Assembly (NCBI GenBank): GCA_949130495.1
Contig: OX422217.1
Coordinates: 540,579,137 to 540,643,136 of the forward strand
DNA: 64,000 bases
Reading direction: 5' to 3'
DNA from: Sambucus nigra
Taxonomy: Eukaryota > Streptophyta > Magnoliopsida > Dipsacales > Adoxaceae
Shown here: positions 1-10,122 of the stretch, one piece after another
Position numbering within the stretch: the stretch's first letter is position 1
How the letters are laid out: each line of letters begins with the position of its first letter
The notes under the pieces: model-generated
Databases searched by the model: none
What the model saw: only the letters and a program-made list of their open reading frames with translations
What the model was told of the DNA's origin: nothing
Made by a program: the position numbers and the translations under genes

Positions 1-357
1 ACTCGGTTTAGAGTAGAAAGGCAAGGGGGGATTATACTAGGACTAGTTGGACGGGGTAGTACAACTAGGTGGGGTTAAAGTAACCATTAGGTGTGCACAT
101 TAGTGGATGGGTGAGTATGTCCTCAAGGGAGTGCAACACTAACTTAAATATGAAGCGCATTCATGCATTTTATATTATTTTCGCATGAGTATTTCTTTGA
201 ATTAATGAATGATAAAACTTGGCACCAGTCTAATTTCACTTAGGTGGTTAGTAAAAATAAAGTTTCGACAGTGATGCTAAGAATGAACCAACTGAGAAAC
301 CTGTTCTAATTTAATTTAGGACTGATCACCCGGGGTTTAATTAGGCGGGGTGCCACA
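1..357 (+). mobile_element. Partial Tekay-like LTR (3' end)
   Basis: This is the right end of a long chromovirus LTR that continues off the left edge. Its last 110 bases match the LTR ends of the three full Tekay elements in the window: GACAGTGATGCTAAG, then ACTGATCACCCGGGG, then a GCGGGGTGCCACA terminus at 357. No initiator-Met primer site follows, so it is a 3' LTR or a solo LTR. Compared with the LTR of the element at 52,084, it lacks about 360 bases between the AAATATGAAG block and the TTTCGCATG block, including the conserved GTGTCCAACCACAGGG segment. Confidence 0.75.
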
Positions 358-853
358 TTAAACATTAAAGTATGTAAATATTAAAGATTACATCTTTGCA
401 TGACACACTATATAGTCTTGATTTTTATATTATTTAAATCCTATAGACTCTAGGGCTCCCAAAAGCAACTAGTTAAAATAAGTTCATACTTTAGGAATAT
501 CACTTTATCCAAAGAAAAGTTTGTACTTCAGAAAATTTGCCTCTCCCCAAAAGAGAGGTTTTTACTTTTCAGAAGTCGCTTTCCTAGATAAAGCTTGTAC
601 TTTTGAAAAGACCCTTCCCTAAAAGACTAGTGACCAATGAATGTCCTCACTCTTTTCTTTCACCCGTATGGAATATCAAACAACTTCTCTATTGATCCCA
701 AGGTCTAATTGATAGGGAATGTTTGAACTTTTTTGGCACTGAGGTATATCTAATAGGCTTCCACAACTATTCAGTATTAGGGGAAAATATTGTCACATAT
801 ATCTTAAAGTTTGCTCTGTCCAAGAAACGTGATATATCATGACCCATATCAAT
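358..853. other. Flanking sequence, no gene seen
   Basis: This AT-rich stretch lies between the partial LTR and element D. I see no coding sequence, RNA gene or clear repeat in it. Its last five bases (TCAAT) are one copy of the imperfect target duplication of element D, so it is part of the sequence that D inserted into, continuing at 33,460. Confidence 0.5.
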
Positions 854-1372
854 TGTTGATGTAAAAAATTAGATTATCCCTAATTAATCAATCACAGATA
901 AAATAAACAAGACAAAAGATTTTTAAAGTGGTTCAGCCTTAAAAGAATGTCCCACGTCCACTATTTTTGTTATTGTTGACTGTTTGTTTGGAATTCTCGA
1001 TAATGAGTTTTACCAAGAATTTCCGAGTCCCCTTTTCATAAGGATGTTTCAATGTATTTATAGCCTTGAGGCTGTACATGTGAAAAAATGATGCGCTGTA
1101 TTTTAGCAGCTGAATATATCTGTATAGCATTAAATGCAAATTTAATGCATAGTTGTCTTCTGGCATACTTGATGCGCACGCAACAAGTACTTGAGTTGCT
1201 CGGACCGCCTTGAGTTGCTCGGACTAATTGAGTTGCTCGGATCTCTTTAAGTTACTCGGACCTGTGGAGTGCCTCGGACCTTATTCATCAAAAGTCTTTG
1301 TATTCACCATGTGAATGGACACGTATCTTTATATGATTGATCCATGTCAGCAGATTAAATTTGGTATCAATA
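854..1372 (-). repeat. Element D 3' LTR
   Basis: On the plus strand it runs from TGTTGATGTAAAAAATTAG to GGTATCAATA. The paired copy ends GGTATCAACG, so both copies have lost the canonical terminal CA in different ways. Positions 1190-1280 hold about five degenerate units built on GAGTTGCTCGGAC. A short reading frame at 939-1166 is LTR sequence and not a gene. Confidence 0.85.
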
Positions 1373-1385
1373 GAAGCCCCCAATG
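1373..1385 (-). other. Element D polypurine tract
   Basis: Read on the minus strand this is CATTGGGGGCTTC, directly abutting the 3' LTR. It is the expected position and composition of the plus-strand primer of an LTR retrotransposon. Confidence 0.65.
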
Positions 1386-1637
1386 TTTCACAGTTCGAGG
1401 TTGAGGAGGAGTGTGGAACATTCTTCTCGAAATATGATGATATTAAGTAGTCATCCCGAATTTTAGGAATGTTCTCCTTGTATTTAATTCTTCCTTGAAT
1501 TAATAGAATCGGACTTCATAAATATTTAGAATTTTTCCATCTACTTCGGTTTTTGAGCCCCTTTTTCTATTTTTAGCGGCCGGTAATGCAAACGTCTTTC
1601 TCTATAATCATTACTTGTCTTCATTCCCAAGGCAAAG

Positions 1638-1645
1638 TATATAAG
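1638..1645 (+). promoter_or_regulatory. TATA box of the antisense gene in element D
   Basis: TATATAAG lies 162 bases upstream of the first antisense ATG and is followed by a CT-rich stretch typical of a plant 5' leader. It lies outside the LTR and points away from the retrotransposon's own transcription. That suggests the antisense genes had their own promoter. Confidence 0.55.
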
Positions 1646-1807
1646 CGCTACAGAAAACCCTATCGTCCTTTAATTTTCAAATTTTTATCTTTGGACTCTT
1701 CACCTTCTCTCTGTCTTGTGCCTTCGTTTCTTCCATCGTTTGTTGACAACTGGCCTCTGTTTCTTTTGTAAGGTTTTCTTCCTTCTTTTTTAATTTCTTT
1801 ATTCGTC

Positions 1808-4028
1808 ATGGTTTACCCTGTTGAATCATTAGACAAGTTTCGAACCGAGTTTTCAATCCCTCCATGGGTTATTTTGGAAGAACTCTCTGGTCCTTATGAT
1901 TTGTTTTATTTAGCTGAGGGACACTGGTTCCCCAGTATTTTTGTAGCCGAATGTGGCTTTTCTTTCCCGCCTAATCCACTGTGTTTGGAGTTTTGCCAAT
2001 ATTTTGATATTGTACCTGCAAAAGTAGATCCAAATATATGGAGGGTAGTTAATGGCGTATATAGATTGAATCAAATCCATGGGACTCACTTAGGAATCCC
2101 AGAAATCATGTATTGTTATAAATGGGTCACTAGTGATAGCACTTTTTATTTAAAAACTAGATTTTTAAATAGAGCTTTAGTCGTCAATCTCCCTGATACC
2201 AACAAGGACTATTTTGATCATGGAGTAGTGATGAAAAATTGGCAACATCCTTACCTTGATGGAAACGATGTGTACCAGGGTCCCAAGTGTCCTCCTTATG
2301 GCAATGGGATAGGTTGTTTTTATTTTTGCTTTATTTCAAAATTATGTTCTTTTCTTGTTTGATAAAATGCTTCACTGACATTCAATTTTATTTATTACAT
2401 TTGACAGTAAAAGGAAGCCCCCAAAAGAGACTGATGTCAATATAAAAAGTTTAAAACTTATCTGGAGTTTGCATCAATCTGTAGCTGGGGAGCATATTAG
2501 GTCGGCATCTTATTTGCTGCAGTATAGAACTTCGAGATCGTCTTTCATTGCTCGTCCCGTGGTAGTTGACCTTGACCAAGTACCAGCTGCTGATACTAGT
2601 GTGGAAGGTTCTTCTTCAGAGTCAAATATTCCAATTGGTGATATAATGAAGAGGAGGAAAGCTCCTGCTTATTTTGACAAGTCTGCCTTTCCTGCTGTGG
2701 AGGCAAAGTAAAGCAAGAAAGATATCCCAGAAGAGGGGGTGAAAACTGCAGAGATGCCTCCTTCTGATGCTGCCAAGAAAGTTAGTGAGAAGCCCCCTGT
2801 GGGTCCGAGCAAGATTTCTGAAAAGCCCCCTGTGGGTCCGGGCAAGACTGTCACTGTCCTGCCTACAAGTGATGTTGTTGTCATCTCTCCAACAAAGACA
2901 ACATCACTGGTTGAAGATGCTCCTGCTCCATTGAGGAGATTAAAAAAGGGTTTGTCAGAGAAACCTGCTGAAACTATCCTTCAACCTTCAAATTTTGAAG
3001 GTAGTATTCCATCCTTCATTACTCCGAGCTCCGTTGTGGGCTTGGTACAATCTTGGACTATCCCAGAGGTCCAAGACTAAAATACTCTCACTCGCGAGAG
3101 AGTTACTGCTCTGGATGCTCAACACATTGCCTCAGTAAGTATTATTGATTTGAGCCTTTTACTTTTTTCATACTATGTTCATTCGTTGACTTTGAATTAT
3201 TTCTCTTTTCAGCTGGTAACGTGTTTCAACAGCATCGTGAAAAGAGATGAAGCCATCCAAGCCTCCAGTTCCTCGGATGGAGTAGAAAAGGCTTTTACTG
3301 GATTAACCCAGTCTTTAAGAGATTCTCATCAGAAGTACGAGGAGAGTAAAGTTGCTTAGGAGAAGCAGATTAAATCTGTTGAGCAAGAGAGAGATCGGGC
3401 TATAGATGCCTCCAAGAAATTGGAGAAAAAATTGAAGGAATTTGAGAAGAAAAATAAAGAGCATGAGGAGAAGCTCAAGAATGATGAAGAGCTTGAGAAC
3501 AAGCTTAAAAAGACTGAAAAGGAAGTTGTTAGACTTCGCGATGTTGATCGTCAGAAGCAGGAGATAGAAGGGAAAATGAAAGCTGCCGAGGAACTTCTTA
3601 CTGAGAGGATTTCCTCGGAGAAGATAAAAAGAAAAAAAGCTGTTAAAAAATCTTTCAGCGCTGGTTGGGATAAAGGCTGTAATAAAGTCCTAGCTGCTAT
3701 GTCCTCTCAAATGGAGTTTGCCAGCCTTAAATATTTCAAGGACGAATGGGTTGTAGCCCTGCAGGAGTTAAAAGTTGCTGAGAATTCTGAACTATTCCAG
3801 CGACATACTCATGGTCCTCCTCCCTCTCTTAGAGAAGAAGAAGAGGACGAAGCTGCCTCAGAAGAATCTTCAATGATAATTGTGGATCAGATCCCTGCTG
3901 TTGAACCTTGCTTCGAGCAGCCCCAACCAGCCAACATGTCTACCGAGAAACTTTTCCTGCCCTCCGAGCAACCTATCTCTTCGTCCAAGCCTCCCGAGGA
4001 AGTCTTAGGAAGTAAGGAAAAGGTGTAG
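1808..4028 (+). pseudogene. Antisense ORF 1 of element D (PF04195-like N-terminal region plus coiled coil)
   Basis: A plus-strand gene lying antisense to pol in the 3' part of a Tat element. Exon 1 (from ATG 1808, about 165 codons) resembles the 'putative gypsy type transposon' domain (PF04195): a G-hW-P box, then F-P-P-N-P, then a P-N-x-W-R box near residues 75-79. A later frame runs from about 2409 to 4028 and stays in phase across a 78-bp intron (3135-3212, GTAAGT to TTTTCAG). It is interrupted by stops at 2709, 3078 and 3357. A first intron is likely (candidate donor 2313, acceptor 2407), but that junction does not keep phase, so a different donor or an indel is needed. Residues from 3420 form a Lys/Glu-rich coiled coil, followed by a segment with NKVL, W, AL and LK positions that recurs in antisense ORF 2. 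The function is unknown. Confidence 0.6.
3135..3212 (+). other. Intron in antisense ORF 1
   Basis: The donor is A^GTAAGTATT and the acceptor is CTCTTTTCAG^C after a T-rich tract. Removing the 78 bases joins two open frames in the same phase (phase 0). This supports real splicing on the strand opposite to gag-pol. Confidence 0.65.
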
Positions 4029-4098
4029 AGTTATTCGGATCTTTCTCTTTACTTTTTGTTGAATGTAATTTTGGGTTATGTACTTCATTTTGTGATGG

Positions 4099-4104
4099 AA
4101 TAAA
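4099..4104 (+). terminator. Polyadenylation signal after antisense ORF 1
   Basis: AATAAA lies 71 bases after the stop codon at 4028, in AT-rich sequence, in the right place for 3' end formation of the first antisense gene. Confidence 0.4.
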
Positions 4105-4130
4105 ATTTGAACTTTTGGTTGTTCATATTG

Positions 4131-4208
4131 ACTTTCTTCTTCCTGCTCTGTCTTTATCATTATTGATCCACTTTCTTCTTCTTGCTCTGTCTTTATCATT
4201 ATTGATCC
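4131..4208 (+). repeat. 39-bp tandem duplication
   Basis: Two nearly identical 39-base copies (4131-4169 and 4170-4208) start ACTTTCTTCTTC and end TATTGATCC, with one visible difference (C versus T). They fill most of the gap between the two antisense genes. Confidence 0.85.
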
Positions 4209-4234
4209 TGTTTATGGCTTTCCTTTGTTAGTTT

Positions 4235-5517
4235 ATGGCCAGGATGGAGCTATTATCAGCTCATGGCACGAAATTAATGAAAAAATGCAATAACTACTTC
4301 AAAGCTGGTCATGCAGATCTGAATAAAGCTCAAATTATTGAAATCCTTGGTCCAGATACTTCTAAACGAGAAGTCGAAGCCTACCAATATCTGAAGTGCT
4401 TGCTCGACCGTGCAGTTGCCAATAATGTGGCATATTACGAGATGATTAAAGATCTCCAGGGTACCATCGAGGAACTTCAACAACAATATAAGGAGTCTCG
4501 TACCCTTTCGCATCAGGGGTATAAGAAAAAATATCAGCAACTAAATGCTGACAAATGATATGATAAGTTTATTGCTGCTTATGAGAAGAAAGAGAGCATT
4601 CTGAAGCTTGAGGTCGAGGATCATAGGCAAATCGCTAAACTGTTGGAGCGGGAAAATAATGTTTTGCGAGAAGAGATATCCCAACTACAATCTGCAGCAT
4701 CTTCTTCGGGAGCCTTGGTACCTGTCAATGACGAAGGTTTCTCTTTCTTGGAGGTAGAGAATGATAACTTGCGAGATGAGTTGGAGACTTTGAAAAGAGC
4801 TGGACCCTCCTCATCTACTCGTGGATGAGTAAGATCTTCTTCTTGGGGACGAGCAAGAGCTGCTCGGATTTCAATTGAAGAGGCGAGGACTCAATAGCCT
4901 TGGAGAATCAGGCATTCTAGTTGATGGCGAAGAATCAAGCCTTAGCAGAGATGTCCAAGAAGATTCTGAACCTCAACCAGCAATTTTCTACACAAAGCGC
5001 TGCCTTGGAAAATAAAGAAAATCTGGTAAAGAATCTTCACGAGCAACTAGAGAGGTTGACTTACCAATTCAATAAACAGCCCATGGAGTTTTGGATGGCT
5101 GGTTACAATAAAGTCCTCTACCATCTTGATGACCGGATCCAGCAGTCAAATAACGAGGGGTACAAGCAAGGATGGCTGAATGCACTGGGTGTGCTGAAAT
5201 TGGAGCGGGGTCACTACTTATGGGATTATTATGATCCTGGGTTGCTTGAGTTGCCAGTGCCTCCTTTTAAGCTCGACATGAGTTGGATTTCTGCTCTGGC
5301 AATTCCTCAGTGCTTGATCTCAAAGTACCTCGGCGATTACCGCCTCCATTCAAATTTTGACATATCTCGCCCAGAGCATTTGCTTGATCGGCCATCAGTG
5401 ATGAATGTTCGAATGATTCAAGATGTAAATTTCATAAACTCTCCTTATGCCTTAGACGATCCTCCTGCTGGAGTAGAACCTGTGTCAAAGGCAGAGGGAA
5501 AGAAACCTATAGAGTAG
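4235..5517 (+). pseudogene. Antisense ORF 2 of element D (coiled-coil protein)
   Basis: A second plus-strand frame starting at ATG 4235. It is broken by a TGA at 4556, a TGA at 4826 and a frame change between about 4870 and 4900, and ends at TAG 5515. The early part is rich in Glu, Lys and Leu heptads (coiled coil). The C-terminal part has a 32-residue block that aligns without gaps with antisense ORF 1 (NKVL at the start, then K, W, AL and LK at matching positions), followed by a Pro/Asp-rich tail. It could be the C-terminal half of one longer antisense gene, or a tandem duplicate. It resembles no enzyme that I recognise and belongs to the extra antisense ORFs known from Tat-lineage elements. 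Confidence 0.5.
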
Positions 5518-5723
5518 GATTTGCTCAATTGATATCTCATGTAATATGTATTTTATACTTTATGTAATTTGTTCTGATTTTAATGAAAAAAACTTTTAGT
5601 TTTCTCTGCAATCTTGATTGTCATTGTCTTGGAAATATTTTATAAAACATCTCTTTTATTCACTGATGAATGTGTATATATATCTGTAAAAAGACAAAAA
5701 ATGTCCTGTGTTATTTTAAATTG

Positions 5724-5900
5724 CCGACCAACCGGAGTTGGTGAAAATACGGAGTTGGTGATAACTATTTGACGACCAATCGGGGTTGGTGATATTTTGC
5801 TTCCCATCCAACTTAGAGTTGGTGGCAATTGCTTCCCGATCAACCGGAATTGAAGGAGATTAATTTTTCGACCAATCGGAGTTGGTGGATATTTGTTCCC
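5724..5900. repeat. Element D minisatellite, left part
   Basis: About six degenerate units of roughly 31 bases built on CGACCAACCGGAGTTGGTGG. Each good unit contains the inverted pair CCAAC/GTTGG around CGGA. The array is cut at 5900 by element C and resumes at 26,537. Confidence 0.85.
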
Positions 5901-6914
5901 TGTGACACCCCGACTAATTAAATACCGGGTAGCTACTCCTTTATTAAATTAATTCAAAATGCCAAGTTGGTCCAGTTAATAGCATCACTGTTGAAAACAT
6001 TTTTATTATTACTAACCACCTAGTATTTAAAAAGTAAGTTGCCAAATTTTAATTAAAGTCTGATTAACATGCAACAAGTGTAATGAAGAATAATAACACC
6101 ATTCACCATACCGAAGTAAATAGAATAACAATCACATAATGTAAATAAAGTCTGGAGGAAAACTCCTCACTATAAATCCCACAACTGAAATAAGTAACGA
6201 AATACTGAATACTGAATTAATACATGCCAAAGTCTGAAAACTGTAATGGAAATGTAACTCTAATGGAACTGGGCAACATGCCCTAAAACTGAGGAATACT
6301 GAAGATGGAATCCAAATGATAGAAACGTCTAAAAGCAAATCCCTGTAACTTCCACAAACAGCTACAGCTTGTCACCTGAATGAGTATCCTATGCATGGTG
6401 TCCTTGTGGCTGGGCACCTAAAATGATTTTACAAAAAAAAATAGATTTGAAAGCAAACGGGTCAGAGCCCGAATGTGGAGATATTTTAAAAACCTGCAAG
6501 TGCTTTAAAAACATTTAAAACATTAAATGTAAAGTACATGTTAGGACGTGCACTCACATGATATTCTCACCTCTCGTCTAACTGTGCACTCCTAACGTAA
6601 GTACTCATCTAAAACGACACAAACCACTAGCTAAGTGACATCATATCTAGCTAGACTGTCATAGGTCCTACCCTTATTACTCGGTTCCATTAAAATTATA
6701 ACGATCTCAATTAAATAGGGCTTAACGTAAATTCAGGTTCTCATACAGAAGTAATACAACTCGTTATAGATTATCCCTCTATGTTATTCCATAGTTATAC
6801 ACACAATACTATATGAAAGTTCCCAGCTTATTAAACGTATATTTTCCACAACATGAATATACAATATAAGCACCCCGAGACTAAGCTGCGGTGCACACAT
6901 ACTCTGCCATCCAT
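5901..6914 (-). repeat. Element C 3' LTR, outer part
   Basis: It begins TGTGACACCCCGACTAATTA on the plus strand, which is the LTR's 3' end in element orientation. Element B interrupts it after TCCAT at 6910-6914, and it continues at 17,812. The small frame at 6132-6338 is LTR sequence that recurs at 23,846 and is not a gene. Confidence 0.92.
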
Positions 6915-9900
6915 TGTAATACCCCGTATTTTTATGCTATATTTAATTTGGGGATTTATTAAATTTAATGTGACTGTTATTTAATAAAAATCCGAAAATT
7001 AATTATGTTATAATTATTAACGTGACTAGAGTTAGTAATTATGGGAAACTTGTTGAATATTACTAATGAGCATAGTAATATATTATATTAGTTATATTGA
7101 ATGTCATAAGTGAATTAAATGACTATTTTGGAAATTTAAGTCGGGACGTGCCCGTGTCACGTCGGGACTAATTGTGTTAAATAAAAAAGTGAATATTTTA
7201 TAAGTTGTCCGTATGTTCGTTTTGAGTGCGCCGACGCGTCCGGAAGGGTTGAGATAGTCTGAAAAGTGTACCCGGGGGTTTGGTTCGGGTCTCGGAGTGT
7301 TTTTAGGCCTAATTAGTGACCCGGGAGGGCATTTTGGTCTTTTTCCAAAATAGGGTAATTAAACCTACGAATTTTAGCAGCCTTTATCAGCTGGTTAGGT
7401 TAGCCATTTAGGGTTAGAACATACAGAACCCTAGGACGGCCATTGGAGAAGAGAGGAGAGACCTTTCTAGGAGATTCAAGGCCAAAACACCTCCGTTTGC
7501 ACAGCCGTCACCACCAACGCGTAAATCGCGAGGAGGAGAACGCAACCACACCATAATCCACAGGAAATCAGACTTCTGAAAATCCCAGGCAAGTGTTTAA
7601 CTTGCGTATTTCGTTAGTGCAATGTTCATATTAGTTTAGGATTAATTAGGAATGTAATCCATGTAAGAAAACCCCAAATTTTGATAGGAAATTGCATGTA
7701 GAGAAGATTAAAACCTTATGCTGGAAACTCTTGATGTTATAGATGTATTACCCACGAATTTTGATGTTATATGAGGAAGAAATTTTGGAGAAAAACTGAA
7801 TTGAATCATAGTTATGAGAACTGTAGAGTTCTTGATGTTTAGATTAGATATTGGGTTGTTTAACCATGATTAATGATGTATACACGCATGTTGAACGTTA
7901 AAAACGTCTGGAATTATGTTAGTATGTTAGTAGCAGAATTTATGGGTCGATTAGTGTTGGAAATTATGGAAATTGATGAAGAATTTTGATGAATCCCGTA
8001 ACTGCAATTCTGCAGAATTTTTGCCCAGACTTGCTTGATCGATCGATCGAGCATAGAGCATCGATCGATCGAAGGTTCGATCGATCGAGCCCAAGCTTCG
8101 ATCGATCGACCCCTCCTGGCAGACTCCTATTTCCCTTGTTTAATTAGTTAACGTAAGTTATCGTGAAATTATCTTTGGGCATTCTAAATAAAATGAATTG
8201 GGAGACATTGAGGACCAGTAGGGTATATGGATAAATGTTAGAACCTTTAATCTTCAACTAAAATGGTATTTATGGGATATTTACTTTAGGTTGGTAGATT
8301 TATGAATTTAAAGGGTGAGGTACGTAAGAAAGTTACGTTGGAATCTAATAAAGTCACTTACTGAATTCCAGAATTTTGAGGATGTAATCCATGAGTGTTA
8401 GGTAATAAGAGAGAAAACCCTTCGAGTTAAGGTTAGGAATAAAACCTTATATGTAATTCCATAACTGTGTAATTAAGGATAAGGGGTATAATTACGGGTG
8501 ATGAGAAGAACCTATATTAATTCGATAAAGTGGTATATTTATATGATTGTGTGTACATATATTATATGCATGTGAAAATCATACCCACGCTACTTGCTAT
8601 CCCTGAGGTTTCCGCGCTGGGACAAGTCTTATCTCGATGGGACCTTTATGGGGGATATTGACTTGTACCCTAGAAGATAGATGTCCTTGGTACAGGCTAT
8701 CGATGTGATAGTTCAGACGGTCCTAAGAGATGCCGGTATGTGACACCCTCTTAGAGACTTGGAATCGATGCTTCGCCTCAATATTGTTTGTGTATTTATG
8801 TTAATACAATTCGAGAGTGATTCCGAATGTATTCCCCTTAAAATGAGTGATATGGGGCTTTGGATAGTGGAAGTATGCACGCACCATAGTTTTATTCGGG
8901 GTGCTGTTATATATATATATTATACGAGTAGTTAATATATATATATATATATATGAGATTATGATATGTGAAACTGTCTACTGAGATTTGATAAGTAGAA
9001 CATGGTTGTTGACTCAAATTATTAAATACTTGTTTTGAGAAAGTATAAAATGTCACGGGAACTTTATTATTTTTATGAAGTTAAAAATAGAGAATTTTGG
9101 GCTACTTGTTGGAACATCTTTTAAAGTGGGTATCGTGTATTATAAATCTTACGAGTAATTTAAGTTAAGTTAAAGCTGTTAGAAAGACTAATATGTTAGA
9201 TGCTAAAACAAACCGTTGGGAAGGTTAGTGCGATAGGTGTGCACATTAGAAGAGAGGTGAGTATTTCTCAAGAGAGAGACGCACTAATATGTTGTTGCAT
9301 TGGCCTGTATCAAATTAAATACTTGCTTAACGTATTTTAAAATCAAACACACTTTCGGGCTATGACCCGTTTCTTTTTATCTCTCTCTCTTGTATATATA
9401 TCTATATTTTCAGGTGCCCAACCACAGGGGCGTCTTGCTTAGGATCTCTTGAGAAGAACGAGCTGCAGCTTAGGTGGGAGTTGCAGGTAACTTGAGTAGA
9501 CGGCTTCTGTTATTGACTCCACTCTTAGTACTCTCATTTATTGGGCACGTGTCGCCCTTTTTATCATCTCATTTGTTGTTGGGACATTTATATTTCAGTC
9601 ATTTCCAGTATTGTTCTTTGGGATTTATTTCAATATGGACTTGTGATTTTAGTTTTATTATGTTGACATTCGATTGACGAATGTATGTGATTATTTAGTT
9701 CATCGTGGTGTGATTCTTAATTGTAGAAATGTTGTTTAAATAAATAAATCTTTTCTTTAATTAAAATTTGGAAAGTTTGTATGAAAAATGTTTTTGACAC
9801 TTAGCTTAATTATTTAGGGTGTTAAATTGGAAAATTTATTTTTTTTCGACAGTGATGCTGAGAATGAACCAACTGTTAACCTTGATTTAATTTAATAAAG

Positions 9901-9938
9901 GAGTGATCGCCCGGTATTTAATTAGGTGGGGTGTCACA
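6915..9938 (+). repeat. Element B 5' LTR
   Basis: It runs from TGTAATACCCCGTATTTTTA to GGTGGGGTGTCACA (3,024 bp). Landmarks: a TATA-like stretch near 7195; a block GAGATAGTCTGAAAAGTG near 7251 shared with elements A and C; a GC-type splice-donor match AG^GCAAGT at 7587; a palindrome cluster at 8037-8110; TA-rich microsatellites around 8911-8953 that are longer than in the 3' LTR; and a pyrimidine tract with acceptor-like CAG at 9411-9413. The frame at 9474-9677 is LTR sequence and not a gene. Confidence 0.93.
8037..8110. repeat. Palindrome cluster (ATCGATCGAT type) in element B 5' LTR
   Basis: Four runs of GATCGATCGA occur within 74 bases, separated by short unique spacers. They lie about 1.1 kb into the LTR. 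The matching cluster at 15,918-15,990 has one CG changed to CA, and clusters sit at similar offsets in elements A and C. Confidence 0.9.
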
Positions 9939-9940
9939 GG

Positions 9941-9952
9941 TGGTATCAGAGC
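9941..9952 (+). other. Element B primer binding site
   Basis: TGGTATCAGAGC starts two bases after the 5' LTR. This is the standard complement of the initiator-Met tRNA 3' end used by plant chromoviruses. Confidence 0.9.
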
Positions 9953-10122
9953 ATCAGGTTCTAGTGTCCATAGGATCTGTACGGCTTATTTCGCTTTCAG
10001 CTTAACGTTAATTCTATAGAGCCCTATTTTTAGGACTGTTGTATTCTTACTTTTACGTTTAAGTCTTCAGCTATTCGATATTTGTTGATAACTCTAGACT
10101 AATAAACTTGTTCACGTTTAAG

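Noticed and set aside
8905..8955. TA-rich stretch considered as a promoter
   Set aside because: It is a TA microsatellite that differs in length between the two LTRs of B, with no gene start downstream.
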